A DNA stretch of 64,000 nt from Pyrus communis (taxonomy: Eukaryota; Streptophyta; Magnoliopsida; Rosales; Rosaceae). Each line of letters opens with the position of its first letter. Position 1 is the first letter of the stretch. The translations under genes were made by a program, and so were the position numbers. The notes beneath the pieces are model-generated. The model did no database searches. It was not told the origin of the DNA and saw nothing but the letters and a program-made list of their open reading frames with translations. The stretch covers positions 22,636,061 through 22,700,060 of the forward strand of contig NC_084804.1 of the NCBI RefSeq assembly GCF_963583255.1. The letters are read 5' to 3'. Shown piece by piece: positions 22,501 through 34,862 of this stretch.

Positions 22501-25500
22501 TAGAAGAAATCATAACAAAAAGGAAAAAAAAAAAAAAAAGAAAAGAAAATGCATTAGAAGTAAAATCAACTACCAAAGCCATCACATGTAACACAACATC
22601 TCACAGCAATACATTATTGTGACCTTCTGTACAATTCTTTAAGTGTTTCATATCTTATGCTTCCCCTCCAAATTTACTCAGGGAACAGGAAAGTCAATTG
22701 TATACCAGTATAACATCACTACTCGTGATCTTGGACTTATTTTAAAGGCAACTCAATTATTTACCTCATCCTATGTACATTGGTCAGCATTTATAATACT
22801 CAATTTACTTTTGTTGGTGCACAAAATCAGTGAGACTTTGGAACAACATAAAGTGTCAAGTTTGTGACCTTCGTTCGGTTGCTTTAGTCACCTAGTGATG
22901 ATAATGTGTAAAGAGATACAGATAGGGAAGCAAACACAAGATGTATGTGGTTCACCCTATGTCCACGGAGTAGAGGAGTTCTCATTAATAGTGACGGGTT
23001 TACACAAACACATAAGTTTAAGCATAAACGTCATTGGTGGGTTCTAATGACCAGTTCAAGAACAATAATGACATTAGGGATTCATTGTAGGAGAATCATC
23101 TTCTTTTATAGTTGAGGAGTCTCTAGCTTTGTCCGCGGTCAATGTGGAACTCTATGAGCTTTATTCTGACGTTGACATGTGTCGTGCTATGATTAACCTC
23201 CTGGTTGGAGGGAAACTCTTGTGCTTCGGCAAAGGTGCCTCAGCAGAACCCCTCAGTGAATCCTTGAAGGTATGAAGTTGACCGATGCTTGGTAGTTTCG
23301 GGATTGGTCAAGTATGGTACAAACAACTTTACATGAATAAATTCACACACTATTGTTTGCAAAGAAAATTCCCAGCATATGAGGCATACTTGATGTTTAA
23401 TAAAGCTACAAAGTTGTCACCTTGTGTCCCTAAAAATTTACTTCTTCCCCCTCTTTCTTTTCTAGGGGACTTTAGGGAAGAAAGCATAGTCCAGAACTAG
23501 AAGTCGTCATCTTTTATTCTTTGATGAAAGAGTGGGTAGATTGGGTCAACCTCCCTGGATTAGTGTTGAGTCCCTTCAACCTTTACCACTGGTTAATGTA
23601 TTAAAAGTGTAAGGCGTGGGCGAGGCGTCCAAGGGATAGACCGGCCTAGGCGTGAGGCGTGAGGCGAAGCCTCACGGTATGTTTTATATAATACAAATAA
23701 TTGTATAAAAAATAATACTTTGTAAAATAAACATCCATTCTCAATTTATCATTCAAATCCATAGTCGTTCAAAAGATAATATCATCTAAATTCATCATTC
23801 AAAGGTAATATCATCCAAATTCATCATTCAAAAGGTAATACAAACAAATCAATCAATCATTCATCCAAATCCTCTTCATCTAAATCAAAATACAAACAAA
23901 GAAATCAATCATTCGTGCACCAACAATTTCCAGGTATTCTAGAACCTTACTATGCACCATACTCAATTTATGCATATAGTTAATGAGCCAACAATTTATT
24001 AATTTATGCACCAACAACATATTCTGGAACCTTACTATGACCAAATCAGACTCATACTCAATTAGAGATTCCAGTTGAGATATAAGCATCATAGCGCAGA
24101 AGTTTTCACCAGGAATCTTGTTGTATATCTGCTCATGTGGTCACATAAATTGCTATGGGGTAATTTCCAGGTATTTTCCTTCCAAGTTGGTGAAACCCTA
24201 ATAAATTACCATGTACTGTGTGATCTATATACATCCTCTAGTTAGCACCTTCAACAGTGTTTAAAAAAAAAAAAAAAAATCAAAAAACCCTTACCCAATC
24301 GGTGTCGTTTTGGGTTTGGGAGGTTAAAAAAAAAAAAAAAAGAAAAAAAAAAGGCAAACAAGGTGCTTGGACGCCTTGAGGCGCGCCCTCCGCCGCCTAG
24401 GCGTCTCCGGCAAAGCCTTCTGCCCACTCCCTCAAAACATGGGCGGGAACACTGAAGCCCAGCCTCAGAGGAAGCCTAGGCGCGCCCTGAGGCGAGCCTT
24501 TTAAAACATTGGGTTGGGCATAGATATTTATAACTTTTTTCAAAAGAATATACTGCCAATCAAATAGCTTCAATTATTGGTGAATCACCTCATGCTACAT
24601 GATCATCAAACACAAAACAATACAAGATTAAGTTCAATGTTTCTTTCCTCTTGCAATAAGCGTCTTACAATCTGCTGAGGCTTCTGATGGTTAACCATGT
24701 AGAGGGTCAAGATTGTGAAATGTGACCCACCAAAAGGTTTCGGCAGTTTGGATGGCTATAAGCATGGTTACTACTGGCCATTATTGACCGGCTGCTATAT
24801 GATCTAGTTCAATTATATACCTGTGGGAAGGCCAAGACCACAATTTGGACCATGACTTTTGTCAAAGATTAGGTCCACTCACAACCATTGGACTGAATGC
24901 TTTGTTTATCATTCAGAATGAACTGTCACATCTTAGGTATCGACGAAGTGTTATATGGCTGAGAAACCATCACACAAAACAAACAAAAAAGTCTATCATT
25001 CCTATTCCCACTACATGGAATTCAATCGGTCACCAAAGATCCACATTTTTGAAAGGAAAAACGTACTTCCATTCCAAAATGTGATTTGAACATAAAATAT
25101 CCCAACTTGAGTGGGCAAAACCTGGTGTAAACTATTCAGGTGGATCAAGTAGGCCAAGAGATCAATACCTATTATTGACCAAAGTAAAGCAATAAACAAA
25201 CAACTTGGTCACTTTACAACCCTTTCACTCAAACAACTTGTCTTAGCATATATTTCTTTCATTTAAATAATGAATAATATATCCTATCGAGAACAACTCC
25301 ACCACAGTCAATTGATATGAATACATGACGAGATCTTGCAAAGATCTTCCTTGTGCCACATTCAACCTCAAAGGACGTCTTCGACCTTAATCAGCTAAGA
25401 ATTAAGTTTAACACAGTCACACTGTAAACCATCACTCCCTGGCTCCCACCCCAACACAAAAAACAACAACAATAACAAGGATTCAACATTGGCCTAAAGT

Positions 25501-26207
25501 CTCAGGTTTTACTTTTACCTTGAAGAACGACTAAAATACAATAAATAAAAGAAACCCAAATTTTATCAACCAAGATTAAGTAAATGAGAGCAAGAAAATC
25601 CAATCTTTACAAACAAAATATAGATTAACCAAAAATCATACATGCAAATAAGAGCATTAGGCCAAACCTTTGTTTTAGGGATGACTTTCACAGCGACCTG
25701 TTGACCCTTTAACTCCCCCTTTTTGTACCTAGCAGAGCAAGTATAACCAAAATGCCCTCGACCCAATTCGTCCCCAACCTCCAATCGACTCGTAACCTCC
25801 TTGGAGAACCCAAACCTCTTGTCCAGCTCAACCCCATCTTCCTCCTCTCCGTCCTCCGGTATCGCCACCGAAGCCGATGCCTTTTTGCCCAGCCGCCGTG
25901 CCAGCACAGCCTTGATGTGCTTCGCCGGCGACGGAGGCGGAAAGGGTCGCCGGAAAAACCGGCTGGGAGTGGAAGTTGCGCTCTTGCTCCGCGCCGGAGA
26001 CGACTTCTTGAGGTAATGGGCGGGGCTGGGACTGTAGAAGGGGTAGAAGGGGGACTGGGACTGGGACTGCCGTGAAGCGACGTCGTCCTTGTGGTGAGGG
26101 GTGTGGGATGGGAGTGATTTGGGGGCTTGGGACGGATTGTTTGGGTCAATTGGGTCTCTGGGGGAATATGGGTTCTGCTTTGGAGGTTTCGAAGTGCAGG
26201 TTCCCAT
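18163..26207 (-). CDS. CRK: CDPK-related protein kinase (CRK), 11 exons, with a +1 base in exon 3
   Basis: Ser/Thr kinase of the plant CDPK-related family, expected to act at the plasma membrane. Exons on the minus strand: 25668-26207, 22345-22475, 22076-22118, 21884-21992, 20659-20737, 20275-20571, 20079-20191, 19510-19617, 19325-19387, 19065-19232, 18163-18300. All introns are GT-AG. The start MGTCTSKP is a myristoylation (Gly2) and palmitoylation (Cys4) signal, with ATG in a CCGCCATGGG context. A Pro/Ser-rich N-terminus precedes the kinase domain: GRGHFG loop 149-154, Lys174, HRDLKPE from 268, DFG 291-293, APE 315-317. The C-terminal third has the degenerate EF-hand region typical of CRKs (ending KLLHGVSSR), so calcium control is probably lost or weak. 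The length of about 595 residues fits the family. Exon 3 has CTTTTC where the family phase needs one T fewer. As read, translation would stop early in exon 4. Sequencing error or a null allele are both possible. The CRK paralogue number is not assigned. Confidence 0.92.
18611..18706 (+). repeat. 53-bp-spaced duplication in the last CRK intron
   Basis: TGTGATCTTTTGTGCACCAT and its near copy (TTTCG for TTTTG) lie at 18611 and 18664. Both continue through ATAATCATG and TTGTTATCAAAAG. Confidence 0.85.
19459..19505. repeat. (GA)n microsatellite at a CRK splice donor
   Basis: About 23 GA units. On the coding strand it is a (CT)n run starting about five bases inside the intron after the exon 19510-19617. 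The donor itself reads GTTGCTC. Confidence 0.95.
22476..25667 (-). other. CRK intron 1 (3.2 kb), enlarged by repeat insertions
   Basis: The donor is CAAAG/GTTTGG at 25667 and the acceptor is GTTGTTAG at 22476. It contains the TIR-bearing element at 23595-24510. It also contains LTR-like repetitive sequence at about 22876-23300 (GATGTATGTGGTTCACCC and flanking) that I associate loosely with plant retroelements. No other coding sequence seen. Confidence 0.8.
23595..24510. mobile_element. Candidate non-autonomous element with GGCG-rich inverted ends, in CRK intron 1
   Basis: The left end reads AATGTATTAAAAGTGTAAGG. The reverse complement of the right end reads AATGTTTTAAAAGGCTCGCC. Both are followed by unusually GC-rich sequence (GGCGAGGCG, GCCTAGGCG) for about 70-150 bp, around an AT-rich centre. 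No clean target duplication was found, so class and exact ends are uncertain. Confidence 0.5.
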
Positions 26208-26640
26208 GGCGGTTTCTGTGATTTGAGAAGAGGAGTGAGAGAAAATGGGTGAAAGATTGAAGCTTTAAGGTTGAAAAGCTGATTTATTCAATGGTTATGG
26301 TTGTGGCATTGTGAAATGTGTGAGAGTGTAGCTCTAGCTCTAGATCAAGCTCTAGGTTTTTTTGTTTGTGAATGCTTGTAGGTGGTGTTGTTGCTCCACT
26401 TTTCTTGTGGTGTCTAGAGAGAGAAAAAGGAGAGAGAGAGCAGGGGATGGTGGAGCTGTTGGAGTTAATAATAAAAGGCAGGAAAAAGTGTAAATGTGCA
26501 GAGACAGAGAGAGAGAAAGAGAGAGAGAAAGAGAGTGGGAATTTGTTGAGGACGAGGACGCTGGGGGTGACTGAGGGAGATGGAAGCGTGGGAGTGAGCT
26601 GTAGATTGTAGTCTTCTGTGATCTCAGTAGCCACATGGCA
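26208..26640 (-). promoter_or_regulatory. CRK 5' leader / core promoter region
   Basis: Immediately upstream of the CRK start the coding strand is pyrimidine-rich, with long CT/CTTT tracts (plus-strand GA runs at about 26415-26440 and 26502-26533). This is the usual look of plant 5' leaders and Y-patch core promoters. No convincing TATA box could be fixed. Confidence 0.45.
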
Positions 26641-28736
26641 AGCACATGACTCTTTGGATTTTATTTTATTTTTTGGTAATTTTGTTTGTGAAAGACGAGA
26701 GTTTGTTTTTTAATTTTTTATTTGTCATCGAATTAAATAAACAAAAAAAAGCATACAAAATTAATTTTTTACACTATTATTGTTTCTTGCTATCAAATTA
26801 AATAAACATAAAAAAGCAGACAAAATTAAGCAATGATGTTTGAGAGATTAAAATATATCATTTTTTCTCACGCAATTGGGAATTTTGGGGGTTGGGGGGA
26901 ACTTGGGATTAGGTGTTTTGGCACTTTGGGTGATGGTGCGCAAGGACAATGAAAGTTGAAGCAAAAGACAATGAAAGTTGTAGAAGTGGTATAGTCGATG
27001 CCTAATTCCCATTGCCATGAGTCTTTCTCTCCATTTCGTGACAGCCCTTCTCATTGAATTATATGAGCTTTAAATTTCCTCAATTAGTTCAGTAGCGGGC
27101 CTAGTCTTGGCTAGGGTCGATGGTTGTCCCTTTTCCTTTTCGTTTCCATTTCTTCCATCTCTGTCAGCTTGTTTTTCTCCATGTTCTACTGCCCAATTTC
27201 TTCATTCTAGCCTAAGATCAGAAAGCCCCAATTGGCTTTCTCATCCCTCCATTCCACAACTGTCTTAATCTGCAACCACCTTTTTTTGCTGCGTTTTGCG
27301 ACTTAGTTGGAAGGTGTGTAGAGCTCTAGCTCGGGTGTCCACACCACCACCTTCCTTGTGTTTGCCAATCTCAGCACTGTTGCTTTGTGGGAAGTATTTT
27401 CTCGTTGTCTTCCTTTGCTTTGTGGTTTAGATCTTTGTGGTGGTTGTTGGAGGATGATGAAGCTTTCTTTTTTTATTTTGGGGGCTTGTGCTGGGTTGGA
27501 GGTGCTACAGTGACGGCTGGGGCAGTAGGTTGCTAGGTTTTTGCTTTGTGTTTTGCTATTTTGGTCTCCAATTCTTGTGTTGGGTGGGGCTCTTTTTGTG
27601 CTTTTTGAGTGGTTCATCATTATGCTTTGTGCTTCACTTGTATTTGGACCTCTATTTGTGGAGATTAGTTGTGTTGGTAATGAAATTTACCATTGTTAAA
27701 AGAAATCCATTGCCACTGATAAAGCACCAAAAGGAAAAGTGAGAAGAGTACTTCCATTGTACTTTGCTTAGATATTGAAATGGTGTGAATAGTGTTGTCA
27801 ACATTGTGCTTATCAAACTTTTTAAGTTTGGATTTTAATTTATAGGTTTTGCTCAAATTTGTAGCTAAGCGTCTATCTCTGTATGTTGATTGACTAACTA
27901 ATTATTCGTTTACTAATTCATAATCAAATAAGAGGAATTGAACTAATGAGGAGTTGGAATGAGAGGAGTCAAAATTAGATTCATGTTGAAGTTGTTTATT
28001 AAAACCTTCTGGAATTGTCAAGTTGATATAGATTCCATATAAACTGTTTACTGAATCAAAATGAAAATCAAAATAATTACTAAAATGCCTTGAGTTGAAA
28101 TAAATTATTTTATATACTAATTTTTTGGTTAAAATGGGCAACTGTTGGTGGTGTTGGGTTAATGCAAAGGTCAATCTTGAAATTTAGAAATAAGTGAGGG
28201 TATAATGAGGAGGAAAAATCCATTCCGAGTCCCCCCAACAACCCGGAATTCAAATACCATCTAAATGTAGAGAATCTAATTCCTTTAGATTTCGGGTTGA
28301 ATTCCAAAATTTGCATGGATCCCATCACCTTTTTGACTCTTCAATATTCGGTAAGCATTGGAATATTCTGTAATTGGAATTCAATTATGCGTTTTAATTC
28401 CGATTGCCTTTATGTAAATGTGCCCTAATTATATTTGAGAGTGTCAATCGCAACTTTAACCATCATCCATCATCTCATTTTCTTTTATATGTTGATTCCG
28501 TTTTTGACATCTTATCTTTTTAAGGTCTATAATGGCACGATCAGATGTTTTGTTTTAACTCTTGAGATTAGATTTTGGGTTTAACATTTTGGTTTAAAAC
28601 TCAAAATTCGAGAGTTCAAAATTTCGAATCTAAGTGAGAATGATTGAGGTTTTGATTATCGTGCTTATTTTTTATTGGTGACATATCACATAGTTTGTAT
28701 ATTCGGTCTGAAAAATTAGCCTACTTAGCAATGCTA
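26641..28736. other. Intergenic stretch
   Basis: No recognisable gene. It contains two copies of an ATCnAATTAAATAAACA block (about 26727 and 26794). Open frames at 27303-27742 have no family features. From about 28660 the sequence belongs to a short repeat into which the gypsy element inserted. Confidence 0.45.
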
Positions 28737-28741
28737 GGGAG
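28737..28741 (+). other. Left target-site duplication of the gypsy element (GGGAG)
   Basis: Identical to 38150-38154 on the other side of the element. Perfect 5-bp duplication. Confidence 0.95.
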
Positions 28742-30968
28742 TGACACACCCCGACCGAGATCGGAGCGTGCTGGCCGTCACTCAAAGGTGACGTAGCCAT
28801 GTGCACGTGCGGAAGCTAGTAAGTAGTAATATAAAGGCACGAATAATTAAAAAAAAACTAGCATACAAGTACTAGAATAAATGCTAGTTAGTGCGATACA
28901 AATTCAGAGCAGGTCTATAGCAGTCCAAATAAAACGACAACAGTAGTACGCCCGAAGGCGACCCTACAATGTGGAGTGTCTGTCAGAACGCCGGAAAGCT
29001 CTCAAGGGAAACCACCGCAACGGCTAAGCAACTAGAACCTGGAGGGGCGCAAAACAAAAGCGTGAGTGGGCAAAAACAAAGCTCTTTGAAAACCATTTCA
29101 TAAAATACATTCTAACCCCTCACCGTAAAACCTGTATACTTCCCAGAAAATAACCATATGTACGTATGTATAGATATGTCCAACATGCTCAAGGGTATGC
29201 CAATCATGCTCAAGATATGCCATGTCAAAACCTCGTAATGAAATGTATGTGCTCAGGTATGAATCATATCAATAACATAACATCTGGCAGCCGGAGTCAC
29301 CTAACGTGACCTGTACGGCTGCATATAGAGCTCAATCTCAAACTCAACAACTGAACCTGCCCACGAGTCGGAACCACTCTATGTGGTCTGTACGACAGGA
29401 CTGGGTGTAATACATATATACGCTCTAGTGCTACGATCACGTGAAGGCTGTGCGAACAATCGCGGGTCACCTACGAGTCGGAACCACCTAAAGTGGTCTG
29501 TACGATAGGCCTATGCACCTAGCTTGGATCCAAGCTGAGCGTATGGTGCGGGAGGTGAACAACACGTGAAGGATTGTGCCCTACTCTGGGCGGGAGCACT
29601 AACACCGGGGGTGCAGGTTATGAGCTCTCTAAGCACCTCTAAACACTATGCAATGCAATCGTTAATTAACGCTTACCTGGCACTTACCTATGCCTCCACA
29701 GCACCCACATATAAATATATATGACATATGCATATGTATATGTATGCCACAAATAATGCATGCAAAGATGCATGAACGATAAATAATAAAGTGCATGGCA
29801 TAAGGCAAATAACCCTTTTTAATTCAATTTCTGAGAATATAAATGTATATAGGTATATACGGAAAACAAAAGCCCACTCACTGGTATGTAGAAGGGTCGT
29901 AGCCCCCCTGTCTCGCGTGTGCACGCTCGTCCTCTGGGTACGTGTCACCTAGATGCGAAACAACTATAAAAACGTTAACTTTAAAGCACATAACCCGTTT
30001 CTCGTAATAACTTCTCATACATTGCTCAAAATGGACAAATGAATATACCCACGTGCTCTACACAACCTCAGGATCACAACCATAATTTTAGAAAAAATTT
30101 TGGACCCCGCACGCGCTCCCACGCGCCAGCACAGGCACGGACCTACGCGCCCCCCACGCGCGGCCACGTGCCAGGCACACTGACGGTGTCAACAGACGCC
30201 GTCAAGAATATTCCGTCAAACTGACGGAATATTCCGTTAAATCTAACTGGTTCCGTTAACGGCGTTAGGAATATTCCGTCGCCTTCTTCCTTCGATCGCC
30301 GGCAACGTCGCCGGCGCCGGAAACTGGGAAAACCTGCAACTCAGGTTTTCTCACTCATTTTTCAACCGTTTTTCGTGATTTTTGGACCAAATGAAAGCCC
30401 TAGACTAGAAGAACAAGTCCCAACAAGTTTTAAGGGCTAAAACTAAGAGATTATACCTGCCCAAAAACTCCAAGTTCGGCCAACTTCGAACCAGGCCTTC
30501 CCGACGTCCAAAATCGTCCAACGAGCTACTCCGACGCTCCTGGGAACCTCACAAACACAACAACGAGCTCAGAAAACCCAAAAACTTAATGTACAAACTT
30601 TGCATGAACAGTACCCAAATCGGCCATTGATGAATCGACGTGAAAATCAAGGATTCCTCACCTGAAAATGGTATGGCTGAGCTCGCCTCGACCTCACGAG
30701 TCGAATGGTGTAGTTGGTTCCTTCGATCTGTGATGGTTTGAAGGTCCTTGGTGTGTGTCCGTACTCTCACAGAAGGAAGAAGAAGAAAGAAGGGAGAGAG
30801 AGACACGGGACAGGGATAGAGGGAGAGGGAGAGTGAGTCAGTGTGTGTGTGTGGCCCTCCACTTGCCACCACACACAAAATAACCCCACAACGTGACGAA
30901 AAACATACTAGGGGCAAAATCGTAATTTCATACATACGTTTTCTATAATTCCGGGACGGGATGTCACA
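28742..30968 (-). repeat. 3' LTR of the gypsy element
   Basis: In element orientation it begins TGTGACATCCCGTCCCGG and ends GGTCGGGGTGTGTCA. Internally it has repeated GTCGGAACCAC...GTGGTCTGTACGA blocks (about 29370 and 29478). Fragments of related LTRs lie at 11580-12212 and 12436-13050. Confidence 0.96.
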
Positions 30969-30982
30969 ACCTTCCCACCTTA
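30969..30982 (-). other. Polypurine tract of the gypsy element
   Basis: On the minus strand it reads AAGGTGGGAAGGT directly before the 3' LTR. It is preceded by TTTCGGGACGAAATTC, commonly seen at this place in plant gypsy elements. This is where plus-strand DNA synthesis would be primed. Confidence 0.85.
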
Positions 30983-31025
30983 AAAGAATTTCGTCCCGAA
31001 ATTCAAAACAACCAAGCAGCAGCCC

Positions 31026-32435
31026 CTAGTGGCCAAAGAACAAACGAGGATACAAATCCCTCATTCGATCCTCTGTCTCCCACGTAGCTTCCTCAACGGA
31101 ATGATTCCTCCACAAAACCTTCACTAAATTCACTGTCTTGTTCCTCAGGACCTTCTCTTTCCAATCTAGTATCGTCACCGGCTCCTCGTCGTACGTCAAA
31201 TCTGGGTTAATCTCAAGCGGTTGAGGAGGTATCACATGAGATGGATCAGCAACATAGTGTCGGAGCATAGACACGTGAAAAACATTATGCACTCTAGCCA
31301 ACTCCGGAGGCAACTCCAACCTGTAAGCTACCTCACCAACTCGTTCTGTGACTACGTATGGTCCGATGTACCTGGGGCTCAACTTCCCTTTCTTTCCGAA
31401 CCGCACAACACCTCTCCACGGTGAAAGCTTCAGAAATACCCAATCTCCGACCTCATATGCCCTGTCCGTAGCATGCCGATCCGCTAGACTCTTCTGCCTG
31501 TCCTGAGCTGCTTTCAGGTTAGACTTGATCACTTGAACGTTCTGAGTAATCTCCTCAACAATCTCTGGACCTACTAAAACTCTCTCGCCAACCTCTGACC
31601 AACACAACGGTGTGCGACAAGCTCTACCATACAAGGCCTCAAATGGCGCCATTCCAATGCTTGAATGAAAACTGTTGTTGTAAGCAAATTCCATCAAATC
31701 TAACCGCTGGTGCCAAGCATCACCAAACTGCAACACCGAAGCTCGCAGCATATCCTCCAAGGTCTGAATAGTTCTCTCTGACTGCCCGTCAGTCTGTGGA
31801 TGATATGCCGTACTATAAAGTAATCTCGTGCCCATAGCTTCCTGGAAAGCTACCCAAAACTTCGATGTAAATCGTGGATCTCGATCCGAAATAATGCTCA
31901 CAGGGACACCGTGGTACTTCACAACCTTCGAGATGAACAACTCCGCTAAACGGCTCAAAGAATACTTCTCTCTTACCGGAATAAAATGAGCCGACTTAGT
32001 GAGTCGATCAACGATCACCCAAATGCCGTCAAAGCCATTATGTGTACGCGGGAGCTTGTACACAAAATCCATGGTGATATTTTCCCATTTCCACTCCGGA
32101 ACGGGAAGTGGCTGCAACAACCCAAACGGCTTCTTCCTCTCTGCTTTAACTTGCTGACAAACAGCACATCTGCTCACATACTCGGCTATCTCCCTCTTCA
32201 TACCCGGCCAATAGTAAAATGGTCGAATGGTATGATACATTTTCGTAGCTCCTAGATGCATAGCGTAAGCCGAGATATGTGCTTCATCGAGAATTTCTTT
32301 CTTCAACTCCACACTATTAGGCACGAACATTCTACCTTCAAGCATCAACATGCCATCTGAATCACGAACTCTGAGGTCTCGCCTCCTTCCTTGCTCTCGA
32401 GCTTGAATAAGTTCTTGAGTCTCCTGATCAGCTAC
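31026..32435 (-). CDS. Gypsy polyprotein, part 3: integrase and chromodomain
   Basis: Continues in the same frame as the upstream pol after the TAA at 32436-32438. The first internal Met is at 32351. Counting from that Met, the integrase zinc finger is His25, His32, Cys62, Cys65. The catalytic triad is Asp95, Asp156 and Glu192 with the classic 35-residue D-E spacing (SDRDPRFTS, HPQTDGQSE). The C-terminal about 60 residues form a chromodomain-like module (PVTILDWKEK, VKVLWRNHSVEEATWE). This module is expected to guide integration to marked chromatin. The frame ends at a normal stop about 60 bases before the 3' LTR. Apart from the upstream stop this part looks intact. Confidence 0.92.
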   Translation of the reverse strand, partial: VADQETQELIQAREQGRRRDLRVRDSDGMLMLEGRMFVPNSVELKKEILDEAHISAYAMHLGATKMYHTIRPFYYWPGMKREIAEYVSRCAVCQQVKAERKKPFGLLQPLPVPEWKWENITMDFVYKLPRTHNGFDGIWVIVDRLTKSAHFIPVREKYSLSRLAELFISKVVKYHGVPVSIISDRDPRFTSKFWVAFQEAMGTRLLYSTAYHPQTDGQSERTIQTLEDMLRASVLQFGDAWHQRLDLMEFAYNNSFHSSIGMAPFEALYGRACRTPLCWSEVGERVLVGPEIVEEITQNVQVIKSNLKAAQDRQKSLADRHATDRAYEVGDWVFLKLSPWRGVVRFGKKGKLSPRYIGPYVVTERVGEVAYRLELPPELARVHNVFHVSMLRHYVADPSHVIPPQPLEINPDLTYDEEPVTILDWKEKVLRNKTVNLVKVLWRNHSVEEATWETEDRMRDLYPRLFFGH

Positions 32436-34862
32436 TTAGGCTTCAAGCACCCGATCAACAAGTATCAGCCTAACTTGAAAATTAGCAAGTAATGCCACAT
32501 CTCGATCTTCGGCTTCTAGCCTTACTCCCATAGTACGCAAGTCCACCAAAAGAGGAACACGACTAGCGTACAACGCATTAATACGGCCCTGTGACTTCCT
32601 GCTAAGTGCATCAGCCACTACGTTCGCACGACCAGGATGATAATCAATCGTGCAATCGTAATCGCTGAGCAACTCCAACCACCTCCGCTGACGAAGATTA
32701 AGTTCTTTCTGAGTAAAGAGATACTGGAGACTCTTGTGATCTGTAAAGATCCTGCACTTTTCCCCGTAAAGATAATGTCTCCACAACTTTAACGCAAAGA
32801 TGATAGCAGCCAACTCCAATTCATGTGTAGGGTAATTCATCTCATGAGGTTTCAACTGCCGCGAAGTATAAGCAATCACCCTACCATGCTGCATCAATAC
32901 ACATCCCAAACCATTCAAGGAAGCATCGCTGTAAACCTCGAAATCACCACTATCGTCTGGGAGTGCCAAAACAGGTGCATGAGTGAGACAATGCTTCAAC
33001 TGTTGGAAACTCCGCTCGCACCTATCATCCCACTCAAATTTGACATTCTTCCTCGTTAACCTCGTCAGTGGTAAGGCGATCACCGAAAAATCCTTAACGA
33101 ATCTCCGATAATACCCTGCCAATCCAAGGAAACTTCTCACCTCGGTGACGGTTCGCGGTTGCTCCCAACTCTCTACCGCTGCAACCTTCTGAGGGTCAAC
33201 CAAAATACCCTGAGCAGAAATGACGTGCCCCAAGAATGCAACTTGATCTAACCAGAACTGGCACTTGCTAAACTTAGCATATAACTGGTGTTCCCTCAAC
33301 CTTTTCAACACCAAAGTAAGATGTCGAACATGCTCCGCTTTCGACTTAGAATACACCAGAATATCGTCAATGAAGACAATGACAAATCTATCCAAGTAAG
33401 GCTGGAATACTCGGTTCATCAAATCCATAAAGGCGGCTGGTGCATTCGTCAACCCAAATGGCATAACCAGAAACTCGTAATGACCATAACGAGTCCTGAA
33501 CGCCGTCTTAGGGACATCATCCTTACTGATCTTCAGCTGATAGTAACCAGACCTCAAGTCTATTTTAGAGAACACACAAGCACCTCTCAGCTGATCGAAC
33601 AAATCATCGATACGAGGCAATGGATAACGGTTTTTAATCGTCACCCGATTGAGTTGCCTGTAGTCGATGCACAGCCTCAAAGTTCCATCCTTCTTCCTCA
33701 CAAACAACACTGGAGCGCCCCAAGGCGAAGTACTAGGCTGGATAAATCCCTTATCTACTAACTCCTGCAGCTGAACTTTCAATTCCCTTAACTCCGCGGG
33801 AGCCATACGATAAGGAGTTAAAGAAATAGGATTAGTACCTGGAAGCAACTCAATGGTGAACTCTACGTCTCGATCTGGGGGTAAACCAGGTAAATCCTCG
33901 GGGAATACATCAGGGAAGTGTCTAACCACTCTCACATCCTCCACTCTGCTAGTAACAGCCTCCTCCAGCATCACATGAGCCAGATACCCCTGACAACCCT
34001 TAGTTAACAACTTTTTCGCTCGAAGCGCCGAAATAACGCCATATCTCACCCCACTCTGTTCACCCACAAAAGTAACCACAGGTAGTTCAGGTCGGTGAAA
34101 CGTAACTACCTTCCCGTAACAGTCAATGTTGGCACGATAGAAGTGTAACCAATCCGTGCCCAGAATCACGTCAAAGTCCACAATATCTAACGGGATAAGA
34201 TCGGCTGACAAAGCAACTCCCTCTACGATCACTGGACACCCTGGGTACACACAATCTATGACACAACTCTCTCCTCTAGGCATAACAAACTCTAAATCAT
34301 ACCCTAGAGGTGTGGGGCGAGGTTGCGTCGCTTGAGCAAACGTATGAGAAATTACGGAATGTGTAGCTCCACAATCAATTAAGACTCTAGCAAAACAACC
34401 AAGAATGTTCAACGTACCCATAATCAAGTCTGGGTTGTTCTGAGCGTCCTGCAGAGAAATATTGTGAAGACGCCCCTGTCCCTGCTGACGCCCACCGCGG
34501 CCTCTGCTCGCCTGAACACCGCGTCCCTGAGCACCACGCCCCTGACTGGGCTGGCCTGACTGTCTCGAAGATCCTGCACTGCTAGTGGCAATCTCCCCCT
34601 GCTGATACTGTCCTCCCTGATACCACTGTGAACCACCCGCTGAGGCTGGAGGATACGGCATATAGCCGCCCGAATACTGGGGATAGCCACCCTGGGGATA
34701 GGGATCCTGAGGATACTGATACTGCCCAGGAGCATAAGGGACAGCATCACCCTGATAGTGGTAAGCACCACCTCGACCCGTCTGGCCGTAACTACTAGGA
34801 CCCTGGATCTGCTGGAGTGGTGCAGGCGGTGGCATAAAGGTCTGATGTGGTTTCTGCTGCTG
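32436..34862 (-). CDS. Gypsy polyprotein, part 2: protease, reverse transcriptase, RNase H
   Basis: In frame with gag after the TAG at 34863-34865. The first Met is at 34835. Residues from that Met: a Gln/Tyr/Gly-rich linker (1-125), then protease with IDCGATHS (Asp154) and ILGTDWL (224-230). RT follows with [15 protein letters not shown] (about 382-396), [13 protein letters not shown] and the catalytic FIDD (488-491). RNase H has [20 protein letters not shown] and ADALSRK. All key catalytic residues are present. Cys replaces the usual Ser/Thr after the protease Asp, a variant I believe occurs in plant gypsy proteases. The frame closes at a TAA (32436-32438) in the tether region between RNase H and integrase, where the surrounding reading continues cleanly. 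That suggests a recent point mutation. Confidence 0.93.
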   Translation of the reverse strand, partial: QQQKPHQTFMPPPAPLQQIQGPSSYGQTGRGGAYHYQGDAVPYAPGQYQYPQDPYPQGGYPQYSGGYMPYPPASAGGSQWYQGGQYQQGEIATSSAGSSRQSGQPSQGRGAQGRGVQASRGRGGRQQGQGRLHNISLQDAQNNPDLIMGTLNILGCFARVLIDCGATHSVISHTFAQATQPRPTPLGYDLEFVMPRGESCVIDCVYPGCPVIVEGVALSADLIPLDIVDFDVILGTDWLHFYRANIDCYGKVVTFHRPELPVVTFVGEQSGVRYGVISALRAKKLLTKGCQGYLAHVMLEEAVTSRVEDVRVVRHFPDVFPEDLPGLPPDRDVEFTIELLPGTNPISLTPYRMAPAELRELKVQLQELVDKGFIQPSTSPWGAPVLFVRKKDGTLRLCIDYRQLNRVTIKNRYPLPRIDDLFDQLRGACVFSKIDLRSGYYQLKISKDDVPKTAFRTRYGHYEFLVMPFGLTNAPAAFMDLMNRVFQPYLDRFVIVFIDDILVYSKSKAEHVRHLTLVLKRLREHQLYAKFSKCQFWLDQVAFLGHVISAQGILVDPQKVAAVESWEQPRTVTEVRSFLGLAGYYRRFVKDFSVIALPLTRLTRKNVKFEWDDRCERSFQQLKHCLTHAPVLALPDDSGDFEVYSDASLNGLGCVLMQHGRVIAYTSRQLKPHEMNYPTHELELAAIIFALKLWRHYLYGEKCRIFTDHKSLQYLFTQKELNLRQRRWLELLSDYDCTIDYHPGRANVVADALSRKSQGRINALYASRVPLLVDLRTMGVRLEAEDRDVALLANFQVRLILVDRVLEA

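Noticed and set aside
18163..26207. Calling the kinase a true CDPK
   Set aside because: The C-terminal EF-hand region lacks clear calcium-binding loops, and the N-terminus and exon layout fit CDPK-related kinases.
33288..33761. 157-codon plus-strand frame
   Set aside because: Antisense shadow of the gypsy reverse transcriptase.
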